Below, in pieces: positions 8,177 to 18,218 of a stretch of DNA of 64,000 nucleotides. The notes beneath the pieces are model-generated. The model did not search any database. It was not told the DNA's origin and was given only the letters and a program-made list of their open reading frames with translations. The position numbers were made by a program, and so were the translations under genes. Origin of the DNA: Geminocystis sp. NIES-3709 (GTDB taxonomy: Bacteria > Cyanobacteriota > Cyanobacteriia > Cyanobacteriales > Cyanobacteriaceae); NCBI RefSeq assembly GCF_001548115.1, contig NZ_AP014821.1, positions 2,731,262 to 2,795,261 of the forward strand. The letters are read 5' to 3'. Position 1 is the stretch's first letter; each line of letters starts with the position of its first letter.

Positions 8177-9937
8177 TTATAGTTTGCGATCGAATTTGTC
8201 TAATTGTCTCAGTAAACGGAATAAGGAAAAAGCCGGAAAAATACTGAGAATAGCTACAGCGATCGCTAATTGCCAAAGTCCATTAACAACCAGTATAGTA
8301 CTAGATAGAATTAAAGCACTCATAAATAAACTATAATTCGTTGTCATTTGCATACTTGCTACACGACGCAATAACCGCTCCGACTCCAACGATCGAACTC
8401 GTAAACGGAGATCACCCCGTTCTAGTTTATCTATTGTATCCTCTAAACGTCTTGGAAGGCTTAAAGCAGTGTTACTTACTTGAAATGCCTGACGACTAAT
8501 CTCATCAAAAATTGACTTTCCAACACCGTTATTATTAAAATCATTCATTACTTGTAAGGCAAAAGGTTGTGCCACCTCCATAAAGTTAAATTCTGGATCT
8601 AAACCCTTTCCAACTCCTTCTAAAGTCGAAAAAGCCCGCATTACGAAGGTAAATGTCGCAGGAAAACGAAAGGGTTGATCATAGGCTATTTCGTACAAAT
8701 CTTCGCTAATTTGACTAATGGATTGTTCCTCAAAAGGTTTATCCATGAAGTTGTCTAACATAAATTGTACCGATCGGCGCACAGGGCCTGGATCATCCAT
8801 TACCGCTAAGGCTTCTAAGTCTATTAAAGCAGAAACTACTCGATCTGCATTCTTTTCCGTAATACCGAATAACATCTCGATAAGTTTTTCTTTGACGTTA
8901 CTTTTTAACTGTCCCATCATGCCAAAATCATAGAAAATTAAAGCACCATCGACCGCGACAGCTAAGTTACCTGGATGAGGATCCGCATGGAAAAAACCAT
9001 CGTTGAGCAACTGTTGTAAATAAGCCCTCGCCCCCAACTTCGCTAATATTTTTCGATCAAGTCCTGCCGCTTCTAAGGCTTCATAGTGACTAATTTTGAT
9101 ACCCGGCATATATTCTAAAGTAAGAACTCTAGGAGAAGTATAACGCCAATAAACTTTTGGTACTTTCACCCAATCAGCACTCCGAAAATTACGGCGAAAA
9201 GTATCTGCATTACGTCCTTCTTTTAAATAATCTGTTTCCTCCCACAAAATACGACAACATTCCTCATAAATACCTAACCAGTCTCTACCTTTTCCCCAAC
9301 GAGGATGATTTTGAAAATAGCGAGTAATTTGTTTAAGGATGGCTAAATCAATAGTAAATAACTGTGGTAATCCCGGGCGTTGAATTTTAACGACAACTTC
9401 TTCCCCTGAGTATAATTGTGCTTTGTGGACTTGTCCTAAACTGGCGGCGGCTAAAGGAGTGGGATCAAAACTACGAAATAATTTATTAACGGATTTACTT
9501 AAATCTTTTTCAATAATAGCAGTAACTTGTTCAAAACTAAAAGCTGGAACTCGATCTTGTAACTTTGATAATTCTTCTACATATTCCACGGGAAAAATAT
9601 CCGCACGAGTAGAGAAAAGTTGACCTACCTTAATAAAAGTAGGCCCTAATTCCAATAAATTTTCTCGAATCCATCCAGCCTGAATACGACGACGATTCGA
9701 TCGTTTTTCCTCGGTATAACCATTAGCATAAGTCCATTTTTTACTATTACGCCAGAGTTTGAATAGAAGAATTAAAACAAAAGTCCAAATATCTACACGA
9801 CGACGAAAACGAGAATAATTTTCCCGATTCCAACGATAAACTTTTTTCCCCGCCTCTGGTTTATTATTTAAGGGCATAGGAGTAAAATCTGGATTAGAGG
9901 GTAAATATTTTTGCGGATTAGAATATGCTGATGACAC
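8177..9937 (-). CDS. ABC1/UbiB-family atypical kinase
   Basis: 586-residue member of the ABC1K/UbiB/COQ8 family, linked to prenylquinone metabolism and, in plants and cyanobacteria, to plastoglobule and thylakoid lipid homeostasis. Seen: the family KxGQ motif in FIKVGQLFSTRADIFP near residue 100, Ala-rich loop AAASLGQVHKAQL, VVVKIQRPGL, HADPHPGNLAV with the metal-binding residues, then YDFGMMGQL. A hydrophobic pair at about residues 535-575 anchors the C-terminus in the membrane. The start MSSAYSNPQKYLP is followed by a basic stretch. It is probably co-transcribed with the PP2C gene. The kinase/ATPase substrate is unknown. Confidence 0.92.
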   Translation of the reverse strand: MSSAYSNPQKYLPSNPDFTPMPLNNKPEAGKKVYRWNRENYSRFRRRVDIWTFVLILLFKLWRNSKKWTYANGYTEEKRSNRRRIQAGWIRENLLELGPTFIKVGQLFSTRADIFPVEYVEELSKLQDRVPAFSFEQVTAIIEKDLSKSVNKLFRSFDPTPLAAASLGQVHKAQLYSGEEVVVKIQRPGLPQLFTIDLAILKQITRYFQNHPRWGKGRDWLGIYEECCRILWEETDYLKEGRNADTFRRNFRSADWVKVPKVYWRYTSPRVLTLEYMPGIKISHYEALEAAGLDRKILAKLGARAYLQQLLNDGFFHADPHPGNLAVAVDGALIFYDFGMMGQLKSNVKEKLIEMLFGITEKNADRVVSALIDLEALAVMDDPGPVRRSVQFMLDNFMDKPFEEQSISQISEDLYEIAYDQPFRFPATFTFVMRAFSTLEGVGKGLDPEFNFMEVAQPFALQVMNDFNNNGVGKSIFDEISRQAFQVSNTALSLPRRLEDTIDKLERGDLRLRVRSLESERLLRRVASMQMTTNYSLFMSALILSSTILVVNGLWQLAIAVAILSIFPAFSLFRLLRQLDKFDRKL

Positions 9938-10016
9938 TGATATTTTTTTAATGTGATTTAGTGAAAAAGTTGATATTATTGCTTATTTTTTAATTGTTAA
10001 TTGTTGATTCTCTTTA

Positions 10017-10331
10017 CTATGATTTTTGACGATAATTGTTTAATTCTGCTTTTAAACGGGCAATTTCCGCCCTTAACTCGTCTAATAATTCTTGTAAATC
10101 AACAGTGGTATCAGCCGTTACCGTGATAGTAGTCGGGTTATCAGTTTTTTGTTTTTGAGCTTCAGCTCTAGCTTTTACCTCTCTAGCAAACTCCTCTAAT
10201 CTTTGTCTAGTTTCCGCGTCAAATTTACCAATATCGCTGAGGATATGGGTTAAGCTGTCTTCTACTTTTTCTGTGACAACTTCGGCGAAGGCTTTACCGA
10301 GAATAAATGCTTCTGTTAATGGGTTACTCAT
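10017..10331 (-). CDS. Small conserved cyanobacterial protein, DUF6825-like
   Basis: 104-residue soluble protein from the ATG at 10331 (another in-frame ATG at 10337 adds two residues). The N-terminal half, MSNPLTEAFILGKAFAEVV followed by an amphipathic helix and GKFDAETRQRLEEFAREV, recalls a small family found in cyanobacteria and plant chloroplasts that I remember as DUF6825; this was not checked. The second half is Thr-rich then ends in a coiled coil with heptads (LQELLDELRAEIARLKAEL). No enzymatic motif. It sits 79 bases upstream of the UbiB-like gene on the same strand. Confidence 0.7.
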   Translation of the reverse strand: MSNPLTEAFILGKAFAEVVTEKVEDSLTHILSDIGKFDAETRQRLEEFAREVKARAEAQKQKTDNPTTITVTADTTVDLQELLDELRAEIARLKAELNNYRQKS

Positions 10332-10890
10332 TTGCAATATTTCTTAACGCTTTTGTTACAAATTATATCTTTATTTTCTCAGTTTGGAATGAATTATACT
10401 CATTGAGATCATAATCTGATATTACAATGTAACTATTTAAACACAAAATTTCCCCTGTCTCCTAGTTGCATCGTTTAAAATGAGATTAATACACTTTAAA
10501 CTAATTTTTTGTAAAGTAAAAAAAATCACATATCCTTCACTAAAAGATAAGAGACAAATAAAGTTCTATTTTGGATATTCTTAGTTGAAAATAACGAAAA
10601 AAACTTATTCAATATTTTTTTAATCATCTGATGACAATTACAATTACAGGTCAATAAATGTAGAGAATGGGCGGAACGAGACCCGAACTAGCAGAACCGA
10701 AGTCGCTACATTTTGAGTGTAGTTTGTTATAATAATCTTAACCCAAAAATCAAATAATAATAACCTGTTTCATAATAGAACTGTTTATTATCTCACTAGA
10801 TTAGAGTAAAAATAACGACCGTAAAAACAAAAAACATCAAAAATTTTAATAATTTAGGGAAAGCGTTAGGGGGAATTTTTTCGGAACAAA
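10332..10890. other. Long intergenic region with a GC-richer island
   Basis: About 560 bases between the small conserved gene and tRNA-Pro. It is strongly AT-rich apart from 10656-10722, described separately as a possible structured RNA. No protein-coding ORF of plausible length was seen. Confidence 0.5.
10651..10725 (+). ncRNA. Possible structured RNA with alternative hairpins
   Basis: Within AT-rich DNA, AAATGTAG (10656-10663) can pair with CTACATTT (10706-10713) around a GC-richer loop containing GGGCGGAACGAGACCCGAAC. The same CTACA arm can instead pair with TGTAG at 10718-10722 to form a short hairpin followed by TTTGTT. Two mutually exclusive stems sharing an arm resemble an attenuator or a small RNA with a weak terminator. 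No known family was recognised (not Yfr1 by its usual core). Strand is a guess from the downstream T-rich tract. Confidence 0.3.
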
Positions 10891-10964
10891 TCGGGATGAC
10901 AGGATTTGAACCTGCGACATCCTGCTCCCAAAGCAGGCGCGCTACCAAGCTGCGCTACATCCCG
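10891..10964 (-). tRNA. tRNA-Pro (anticodon UGG)
   Basis: The complement folds as a full 74-base cloverleaf: acceptor CGGGATG with CATCCCG and discriminator A, D-arm GCGC-AGCTTGGTA-GCGC, anticodon arm CCTGC-TTTGGGA-GCAGG with anticodon TGG, 5-base variable loop and T-arm GCAGG-TTCAAAT-CCTGT. CCA is not encoded. It reads proline CCA codons and, by wobble, the other CCN codons. It stands alone between the small conserved gene and the pilin-like gene. Confidence 0.97.
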
Positions 10965-11111
10965 TTTAAAACCTTATCCATCATAACCCAATTAATATTT
11001 TTCTGCAACTTCATTCAACTTAAGTAAATCTAAGAGTCTCTTTTGTTATTATCTCCTTTTCATTTGGGTAATCTTACTCAATAACAGGGTTTTTCAAAAG
11101 AATTAAGAGTT

Positions 11112-11636
11112 ATGGATAGTAAACACAAAGATATTATTAATCTATGGCAGAAAACTTTTTTTTTGTATTTTCGTTCAGATTGTCAAGAAAAAGCATTTAC
11201 TTTATTGGAAATTTTAATTGTTACTGTTATTATTGGCATTTTAGCTGCGATCGCATATCCTAATTTACTCAGACAAATAGATAAAGCACGTTATACAGAA
11301 GCTATTTTAGCCATGGATTGTGTAGCTGATGAATTGAGAAGTTATCATTTTGAAAGACAAGTATTTCCGCCCGATGTAAATCGTAATAATAGACCTTCTG
11401 GAATTAATTGTTTTCCCATTAGTACTCAAAATAAGATACCTTTTAACTCAATTTATGATTACGACAGTATTAATGCTCCGGGGGGAAGATGTTATATTCA
11501 GATAGTGTTTTTCGGAAAAAATCAACAACGTGATAGTGCAACTAATACAATTCTTTTTACTCAAGGAGGACTTTATGATACTTATGATGATGATTTAATT
11601 TTGAGTTTAGGAACCTTTGATGTTACTTGTCAATGA
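11112..11636 (+). CDS. Type IV pilin-like / pseudopilin protein
   Basis: 174 residues with a class III signal: a basic leader of about 28 residues, then KA|FTLLEILIVTVIIGILAAIA, where cleavage before Phe leaves the conserved Glu at mature position 5 and a hydrophobic helix that packs in pilus fibres. Ala rather than the usual Gly precedes the cleavage site, which prepilin peptidases tolerate. The C-terminal globular part has cysteines near 105, 127 and 173 that could form a disulfide. No other pil genes are nearby, so it is an orphan minor pilin or pseudopilin. The leader is longer than most. Confidence 0.88.
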   Translation: MDSKHKDIINLWQKTFFLYFRSDCQEKAFTLLEILIVTVIIGILAAIAYPNLLRQIDKARYTEAILAMDCVADELRSYHFERQVFPPDVNRNNRPSGINCFPISTQNKIPFNSIYDYDSINAPGGRCYIQIVFFGKNQQRDSATNTILFTQGGLYDTYDDDLILSLGTFDVTCQ

Positions 11637-11706
11637 CATGATTAAATCTTGTAAAATAAAGTTACCGTTAAATAGGTAAAAAGGATTATTTAAAGAAAGA
11701 TCGCTT

Positions 11707-12945
11707 ATGAAAGTTGCCCCATTACCTGAAAATGAACAAGAGCGAATTAAGGCTTTGATGAGATATGACATCTTGGATACAGAATTTGAACAAACTTATG
11801 ATGAAATTACTCAGTTAGCCGCCTCTATATGTGGAACTCCGATCGCACTTATGAGTTTGATTGATACTGATCGTCAATGGTTTAAATCTAGTATGGGGAT
11901 TTCCGGAACAGAAACTCCTCGAGATTTGGCTTTTTGTGCCCATGCTATTCTTGATGATGACATTTTATTAATAGAAGATGCTACTCAAGACGATCGATTT
12001 TTTGATAACCCTCTTGTAACGGAAAATCCTCCCCACATTCGTTTTTATGCTGGCGCACCATTAATCACTCCCGATGGTTATGCTTTAGGTACTCTTTGTA
12101 CTATTGATTCGGAACCTAAAAAATTAACTTCCCAACAATTAAACGCTTTAAAAATTTTAGCGAAACAAATTATCACTCAATTAGAATTGAGAATTGCTTT
12201 CAAAAAGTTGCAAAAGTATTCCGAGGAATTGAAAGAATTAAACGCTAGTAAAGATAAATTTTTCTCTATTATTTCTCATGATTTAAAAGCACCCTTTAAC
12301 ACTCTTTTAGGTTTTACGGAAATACTAAAAGATAATGTTAAAACCATGACATTTGAAGAAATAGAAGATTTAGCCAATGATATTCATAGTTCTGGACAAC
12401 AAAACTTTAAGTTACTAAAAAATCTTTTACAATGGTCGATGCTAGAAACAGGAAAAATGAAATGTCAACCTCAAAGCATTGATATTTATAATCTTGTACA
12501 AACTATAGTAGCTATTTTTTTATCTACAGCTAAAGAAAAATCTATTAAGTTAAATATATTCTGTAGTGAATTTTCTCCTAAAGTTTACGGCGATAATAAT
12601 ATGTTAACTTCCACTATTCAAAATTTAATTTCTAATGCCATAAAATTTACCCGTGAAAGGGGAGAAATTGAGATCAAAATCCTTGAACAAAAAAAAGATT
12701 TAGTCCAAGTGGATATTACCGATACGGGAGTAGGAATGACATCCAAACAAATAGATCAACTTTTTAAAATCGAATCTTGCAGTAGTCGAGAAGGAACTTG
12801 TGGAGAAACGGGTACGGGATTAGGCTTATTATTATGTCAAGAATTTGTAGAGAAAAACGGTGGGAAGATTTGGGTTAACTCAGAAGTTGGTAAAGGTTCA
12901 ACTTTTAGTTTTACAGTTCCTCGAAGTCACCTGAATGAATTATAA
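11707..12945 (+). CDS. GAF-domain sensor histidine kinase
   Basis: 412-residue cytoplasmic two-component kinase. Residues about 20-165 are a GAF domain of the type starting [20 protein letters not shown] with [12 protein letters not shown], often seen in stand-alone GAF sensors. A short helix leads to the HisKA dimerisation domain with phospho-acceptor His at about 190 in [19 protein letters not shown]. The HATPase domain has the N box ([10 protein letters not shown]), G1 (DTGVGM) and G2 ([18 protein letters not shown]). No receiver or membrane segment and no response regulator beside it, so the partner is unknown. It follows the pilin gene by 70 bases and may share its transcript. Confidence 0.93.
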   Translation: MKVAPLPENEQERIKALMRYDILDTEFEQTYDEITQLAASICGTPIALMSLIDTDRQWFKSSMGISGTETPRDLAFCAHAILDDDILLIEDATQDDRFFDNPLVTENPPHIRFYAGAPLITPDGYALGTLCTIDSEPKKLTSQQLNALKILAKQIITQLELRIAFKKLQKYSEELKELNASKDKFFSIISHDLKAPFNTLLGFTEILKDNVKTMTFEEIEDLANDIHSSGQQNFKLLKNLLQWSMLETGKMKCQPQSIDIYNLVQTIVAIFLSTAKEKSIKLNIFCSEFSPKVYGDNNMLTSTIQNLISNAIKFTRERGEIEIKILEQKKDLVQVDITDTGVGMTSKQIDQLFKIESCSSREGTCGETGTGLGLLLCQEFVEKNGGKIWVNSEVGKGSTFSFTVPRSHLNEL

Positions 12946-13184
12946 AATTATCGGTGAAGATAGAGAACAGGGAAAAGTAATAATAATTGATTTAAAATAT
13001 AGTTATAGTCAAATTAATTTTACACACTTATTTATTAAATTTAATTCTTTTTGGTGGGGAAATTTAGATCAACTATTGCTTCTTAAACCCTTATTTTTCA
13101 AAGTTTCTTACAGCTCGCTCAGGTGAAGTAACAAATAAATATAACTTAAAATTATTGATCGGGAAGATTCTTAAAAAAATGAGA

Positions 13185-13838
13185 TTATCTACCGTATATT
13201 TTCATTAATTGAATTCGCAAATCTAGGAAAATATCACGGCGAATATAAGGATAATCCCCTAACCACAGTTTATGACGAGGTATATAAACATCTGTAATTT
13301 GTGCAATACGCATAAAATCTGGATCATTTGATAATAATAACCCTTCCACTGCTTGACCTCGATCGACTACTTTATGAATTCTTTGTCTTGGGGTGGTAAT
13401 GGTTGCCCGAAATCCGCTTTTATCTCCTATTTCCATATTGAATAGTTTACGACGATTTTCTACAATAATAGCTCTACCTAACTTATCGATCGCCGATTCT
13501 TCCTTAACTAATTCTTCTGTCAAGTAAACATCTAAAACTTTACCACGCCAAAAACTAATATAACGATAACGGCGAAATTTGCCGTTGCGAACACTTGCCC
13601 AATATATCGGACTCCACAACCAATATAAACCTGCAATCATTCTAAATATTAAAGATAAATTATCTCCTGCTCTACCAAAAAATGATCCCAACAACCAAAA
13701 AAATAAAACTCCCACAAGGGAGATAAATAAATTCTTTAAAAGAGTTGCAAAATTTGCCCAATAGTAACTATATTGACTCCCCGTTGCAATGGGAGGAATC
13801 AAGTCGTTAATAGCTTCTTGTTTCAGTGGAATCAACAT
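13185..13838 (-). CDS. Conserved cyanobacterial membrane protein of unknown function
   Basis: 217 residues. Two hydrophobic segments at about 28-52 and 63-85 (FISLVGVLFFWLLGSFFG; MIAGLYWLWSPIYWA) form a hairpin, followed by a soluble C-terminal domain rich in basic and aromatic residues (RYRYISFWRGKVLDVYLTEE, ENRRKLFNMEIGD, YIPRHKLWLGDYPYIRRDIF). I recognise the pattern as widely conserved in cyanobacteria, where it is sometimes labelled as a phosphate transporter permease without good reason. It lies 245 bases downstream of rpoC1 on the same strand, with no rpoC2 between. Function unknown. Confidence 0.75.
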   Translation of the reverse strand: MLIPLKQEAINDLIPPIATGSQYSYYWANFATLLKNLFISLVGVLFFWLLGSFFGRAGDNLSLIFRMIAGLYWLWSPIYWASVRNGKFRRYRYISFWRGKVLDVYLTEELVKEESAIDKLGRAIIVENRRKLFNMEIGDKSGFRATITTPRQRIHKVVDRGQAVEGLLLSNDPDFMRIAQITDVYIPRHKLWLGDYPYIRRDIFLDLRIQLMKIYGR

Positions 13839-14082
13839 GATAATTAGGAATTAGAAATTAGTAATTAATAATTTAATGATGAGTCAATAAATATTCTGAG
13901 TGTTAATTTAGACGATTTCTGAGAATCAATAAACTATTTTGATCCTACCTAGCCCCATGTCGCTTATTAAAGGAAATGCCCTTAAGCAAGAGGATAGAGG
14001 GATTTAGTAGCATTGAAATCTAATTTATAAATCAGAGAATTGCTATATTCACCATTACTCAAATTACTAATTCCTAATTAAT

Positions 14083-15972
14083 TTAGTGAACTAAATCGAA
14101 GTCTAAAGCATCGATGATGGTTTTATTGTAAATGATACGTCCAGGAGTAGTATGTACATATTGAGCAATTTGTTCACCTTCGGCGGTTTCACGAACTTTA
14201 TGTCCTTGGTAATATTTCCAAACACTACCATCGCTTAAGGTTTCTTCTTTTTGCAATTCATTGCCACCTTTACCGCTATCTACTTCTCCCTCAAAGCGTA
14301 CCCAGATATAGGCATGTAAATCGACTAAACCTTGTTCATAGGCGCGTAAAGCATCATCAAGGTTGCCATAATAGGTATCTTTTCCTTTGACTGCGGCAGG
14401 ATTCTCTGCCGTTAAGTAATAACAACCTAAAACCATATCTTGAGATGGTGCAATAATTGGTTTGCCTGTAGCTGGAGATAAAATGTTATGACAAGCCATC
14501 ATTAATAATCTTGCTTCCGATTGTGCTTCGATCGAAAGAGGAACATGGACAGCCATTTGATCTCCGTCAAAGTCAGCATTGAAAGGAGGACAAACTAAAG
14601 GATGTAATTGAATTGCTCTTCCCTCCACCAGTACAGGTTCAAAAGCCTGAATACCAAGACGGTGGAGAGTAGGCGCACGATTTAAAAGTACTGGGTGTCC
14701 TGCAATAACTTCTTCTAAAACCTTCCAAATACTGGGATCTGCTTTTTGGATCATTTTTTTCGCCGCTTTGATATTATTTACAATACCTAAACGAATTAAA
14801 CGATTGATAACAAAAGGTTGGAAAAGCTCGATCGCCATTTCTCTAGGTAATCCACATTGATATATCTGAAGATTAGGGCCTACTACAATTACCGATCGTC
14901 CAGAGTAATCAACCCGTTTACCCAGTAAGTTTTGACGGAAACGTCCTTGTTTACCTTCAATAATATCAGAAAGGGATTTGAGAGGGCGACTATTACCACC
15001 AACGACAGTTCTCCCACGCCTGCCATTATCAATTAAAGCGTCAACGGCTTCCTGTAACATTCGTTTTTCGTTACGGATAATGATTTCAGGAGCGAGAATT
15101 TCTTGTAAACGATTTAAACGGTTATTTCTATTAATAACACGACGGTATAAATCATTTAAGTCAGAAGTAGCAAAACGTCCACCATCTAACTGCACCATCG
15201 GGCGCAAATCAGGCGGAATGACAGGAATAACACTTAATACCATCCATTCCGGTTTAGATCCTGTAGCAATAAAATTATCAATTAAGCGTAATCTTTTGAT
15301 TAATTTCGCTCTTTTTTGCCCTTTACTACCATTAATTTCTTCTCTTAATTTTTCTGCTTCCTCTTCAAGCTGTATTTCTTGTAAAAGACGTTCAACTGCT
15401 TCTGCACCGATACCAACTTCAATCCCTTCTAACTCTGAATCTTCTGCATAAATTTGTTCTTCAATTTCCATCCATTGATCTTCAGATAGTAATTGACGAT
15501 AGCTCAAGTTAGTAGCATTACCTGGATCAAGAACTACATGAGAGTTAAAATAAACTACTTGCTCTACATCCCGCAAAGGCATATCTAACAAAATACTGAG
15601 ATAGCTAGGAATACCTTTTAAATACCAAACATGGGTGACAGGGGCGGCTAATTTAATATAACCCATACGATGACGACGAACTCTTGATTCGGTTACTTCT
15701 ACACCGCAACGCTCACATACGATACCTCTGTGACGTACTCTTTTGTATTTTCCACACCAACATTCCCAATCCTTAGAAGGACCAAAAATTTTCTCACAAA
15801 ATAACCCGTCCATTTCTGGCTTTTGGGTACGATAGTTAATAGTTTCTGGAGTGGTTACTTCTCCTACCACAATGCCATTAGGTAGTGTTCTTTGTCCCCA
15901 TTCTCGAATACGATCGGGGGATGCAATGCCAATTTTAACGTAGTCGAACTGTCTCTCTTGTTGATGATTCAT
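14083..15972 (-). CDS. rpoC1: DNA-directed RNA polymerase subunit gamma (RpoC1)
   Basis: N-terminal part of the split beta-prime subunit, specific to cyanobacteria and plastids. Contains the zinc-binding cysteines ([32 protein letters not shown]) and the catalytic magnesium site [16 protein letters not shown] near residue 464. An in-frame TTG at 15993 would add 7 residues; the ATG at 15972 ([15 protein letters not shown]) is the conserved start and gives 629 residues, close to the usual 620-630. rpoB and rpoC2, its partners, are not adjacent: upstream is a divergent gene after 568 bases, downstream an unrelated membrane protein. The same separation is known in Synechocystis 6803. Confidence 0.98.
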   Translation of the reverse strand: MNHQQERQFDYVKIGIASPDRIREWGQRTLPNGIVVGEVTTPETINYRTQKPEMDGLFCEKIFGPSKDWECWCGKYKRVRHRGIVCERCGVEVTESRVRRHRMGYIKLAAPVTHVWYLKGIPSYLSILLDMPLRDVEQVVYFNSHVVLDPGNATNLSYRQLLSEDQWMEIEEQIYAEDSELEGIEVGIGAEAVERLLQEIQLEEEAEKLREEINGSKGQKRAKLIKRLRLIDNFIATGSKPEWMVLSVIPVIPPDLRPMVQLDGGRFATSDLNDLYRRVINRNNRLNRLQEILAPEIIIRNEKRMLQEAVDALIDNGRRGRTVVGGNSRPLKSLSDIIEGKQGRFRQNLLGKRVDYSGRSVIVVGPNLQIYQCGLPREMAIELFQPFVINRLIRLGIVNNIKAAKKMIQKADPSIWKVLEEVIAGHPVLLNRAPTLHRLGIQAFEPVLVEGRAIQLHPLVCPPFNADFDGDQMAVHVPLSIEAQSEARLLMMACHNILSPATGKPIIAPSQDMVLGCYYLTAENPAAVKGKDTYYGNLDDALRAYEQGLVDLHAYIWVRFEGEVDSGKGGNELQKEETLSDGSVWKYYQGHKVRETAEGEQIAQYVHTTPGRIIYNKTIIDALDFDLVH

Positions 15973-16540
15973 GCGATTTCCGAGCTTACTCAACCCTTTA
16001 ATTATATTCCGTTAGCTTATAATTTAATATGCAATTCAATTATTAGTCACGGAGATCCATAATATCATTTTTCCTACAAAAAATCTCTAAAGCTCTTAAG
16101 AGGACTTTGTTACTTAAATGAAAAAACGATCGTAATTCAGACAAAATATGAATCCTTGAGGGTTTTGTTAGCTATAAGAAAATAGTTTTCGTTGTTTTAA
16201 CATAATAAACCCTAATAAAATTCACATAGCTTTTTGTCGGTAGAAACAATACAGGATAACACAGAGAAGGATTTATTTATTTTCCATCAAATTATATGTA
16301 ACTTCTTGCGTGGTGTCATTATCTGTATTAACAACCTATCAATTGGACAATTAGAATCGTTAGGAAAAAGTATCTTAAATTTTCAATGTTTCGAGGATGT
16401 GATCACTTAGTTAAATAATCTTAATTAAAAGAATTATGTTAATAAGATAAGATTCTTTATAGAAACGATAGATTCAAAGAATTAACTCATCTTAATTTTC
16501 TCCTGCTGAAATCATTTTAGGATGAGTCAATAATTAAAAT
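15973..16540. other. Intergenic region between rpoC1 and the glycan island
   Basis: 568 AT-rich bases separating divergent transcription units; it must hold the rpoC1 promoter and probably that of the island operon. No RNA gene, repeat or credible ORF was seen. Confidence 0.5.
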
Positions 16541-16759
16541 ATGGTCAAACTGAAAATTTATTATACCAAACCATCAATTACCGAGTTAGAAGTTGAATAT
16601 GCTGCGGATGCCTCTAGAAACGGTTGGAACGATCGCTGTTACGAATATATCAATCGCTTTGAGGAGGCTTTCAAACAACATTTAGGAGTTAAATATGCGA
16701 TTGCCACTTCTAGTTGTACAGGGGCTTTACACATGGGAATGGGGGTAAAGTTGTTATGA
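16541..16759 (+). pseudogene. Truncated DegT/DnrJ/EryC1-type aminotransferase (N-terminal remnant)
   Basis: 72 codons that align with the beginning of a PLP-dependent sugar aminotransferase: a linker resembling ELEVEYAADASRNGW, then YINRFEEAFKQHLGVKYAIA and TSSCTGALHMG. Where an intact member continues for about 300 more residues, including the PLP lysine, this one ends after six unrelated residues at a TGA. The stop overlaps the next gene's ATG (ATGA). It looks like an internal deletion that joined the 5' end of an aminotransferase to the wbqC-like gene. It may still serve as a translated leader. An intact relative lies at 22500. Confidence 0.8.
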
Positions 16760-17493
16760 AAAAAATTGTTATTTCTCAACCAATGTTTTTTCCCTGGGTG
16801 GGATTATTTGAACAGATTAAATTAGCTGATACTTACATTCATTATGATGATGTTCAATTACCTTTAGGTAGAAGTTTTATAACTAGGGTACAAGTAAAAA
16901 CTTATGATGGAATAAAATGGCTATCAGTTCCCATTAAAAGGAATGGAAAACAACTAATAAATAATGTTGTTATTGATAGTAGTCAAGATTGGCGTAAAAA
17001 ACATTTGAATATATTAAAACATAATTATTCAAAAACTCCTTTTTTTAAAGAAATGTTTGATCTTGTTAATAATATTTATAAATTAGATATTGACAATTTA
17101 TCTGTATTGAATATCCTAACAATAGAAAAAATAGCTAACTATTTTGATATTGATACTCAGTTTCAACAATCATCTTATTTACAGATAGAAGCTCAAAGTT
17201 CAATGAAATTACTAGAAATCGTCAAAAATTTTAATGGCGATATTTATATTACTGGTCATGGAGCTAGTAATTATTTAGATCATCAATTATTTGAAAAAGA
17301 GGGGATTAGAGTTGAATATATGAATTATCAAAAATTGCATTACGATCAATTGTATGGAAACTTTACACCTTATGTTTCAGTGTTAGACTTAATTGCTAAT
17401 CTCGGTAAGGAAGGAATAAAATACATTAATTCATCAACACTATATTGGAAAGATTTTATGAATAGTCAAAAAGATATTAAGCAGGAGGAATAA
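16756..17493 (+). CDS. WbqC-like family protein
   Basis: 245 residues starting MKKIVISQPMFFPWVGLFEQ, the signature opening of the WbqC family found in O-antigen and exopolysaccharide clusters. Other family features: YIHYDDVQLPLGRSFITRVQ, IKWLSVPIKRN, LNILKHNYSKTPFF, TGHGASNYLD near residue 172 and the C-terminal VSVLDLIANLG. The biochemical role of the family is not settled to my knowledge; it is usually linked to sugar or amino-sugar modification. A longer reading from 16714 would use an out-of-context upstream ATG inside the aminotransferase remnant. The next gene overlaps by one base (TAATG), so translation is coupled. Confidence 0.85.
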   Translation: MKKIVISQPMFFPWVGLFEQIKLADTYIHYDDVQLPLGRSFITRVQVKTYDGIKWLSVPIKRNGKQLINNVVIDSSQDWRKKHLNILKHNYSKTPFFKEMFDLVNNIYKLDIDNLSVLNILTIEKIANYFDIDTQFQQSSYLQIEAQSSMKLLEIVKNFNGDIYITGHGASNYLDHQLFEKEGIRVEYMNYQKLHYDQLYGNFTPYVSVLDLIANLGKEGIKYINSSTLYWKDFMNSQKDIKQEE

Positions 17494-18218
17494 TGAGACG
17501 AGATTTTAATATGGAATCTTCAGAATATACTCAACCAAATGCAGCCACCCACTTAGAAAATGATCTTATATTGCACTGGTATCCCAAGAGAATCTGCACT
17601 CGTTTTGGTTGGGCTGAATCACTTTTAGAACTTGGACTAGGTCATGGTTTTACAGCCGAACTATTTGCTAAGTCTTGTTCAAGACACGTCATTGTCGATG
17701 GTGCCTCCGCAGTTATTGATCAATTTAAAGGGAATCATCCCACTTTTCAGGGTGAAATTGTATTAAGTTACTTTGAAACATATACTCCAGAAGAGCCTTT
17801 CGACGTTATAATAATGGGTTTTGTCCTTGAACACGTAGATGATCCAGATTTGATTTTAGTTCGATATCGTGAATTTCTAAAGCCCGGTGGCAAGATTTAT
17901 ATAGCTGTACCCAATGCTAAGTCACTCAATCGTAGGCTCGGTCTTGAATTGGGACTTATTGATGATATTTATTCTCTCAATGATAATGATATAGCCCTTG
18001 GCCACAAGAGACAATTCTGTCGAGATACCTTGCACACCAGACTAAAAAAAAATGGCTATCATGTCACTTATGAAGAAGGAATTTATCTCAAACCTCTTCC
18101 TCTTGCTGTGTTAAAAACTTTACCTGATTTTCAAGCGAATCTTGATGCTATGTTGAAAGTAGGGATCAACTTTCCTGATCTTTGCGTTGGTTTACTGATG
18201 GAGATTATTCCTGAATGA
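17493..18218 (+). CDS. Class I SAM-dependent methyltransferase
   Basis: 241 residues. The SAM-binding glycine motif is LLELGLGHGFTAELFA near residue 46, with acidic motif II in HVIVDGAS, motif post-I in FDVIIMGFVLEHVDDPD and a typical LKPGGKIYIAVPNAKSLNRRL. This is a Methyltransf_11/23-type fold acting on small molecules, probably a sugar or lipid-linked intermediate given the context. It overlaps both neighbours (TAATG upstream, ATGA downstream), so it is part of a coupled operon. Leucine codons here include more CTT/CTA than the TTA-dominated genes around the island, a hint of different ancestry. Confidence 0.88.
   Translation: MRRDFNMESSEYTQPNAATHLENDLILHWYPKRICTRFGWAESLLELGLGHGFTAELFAKSCSRHVIVDGASAVIDQFKGNHPTFQGEIVLSYFETYTPEEPFDVIIMGFVLEHVDDPDLILVRYREFLKPGGKIYIAVPNAKSLNRRLGLELGLIDDIYSLNDNDIALGHKRQFCRDTLHTRLKKNGYHVTYEEGIYLKPLPLAVLKTLPDFQANLDAMLKVGINFPDLCVGLLMEIIPE

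Noticed and set aside
12935-13126. 63-codon ORF overlapping the end of the GAF kinase
   Set aside because: No recognisable domain, no ribosome-binding site and composition like AT-rich noncoding DNA.
14978-15451. 157-codon plus-strand ORF
   Set aside because: It is wholly antisense to rpoC1, the composition is Ser/Arg/Leu-rich as expected for a shadow frame, and no family was recognised.
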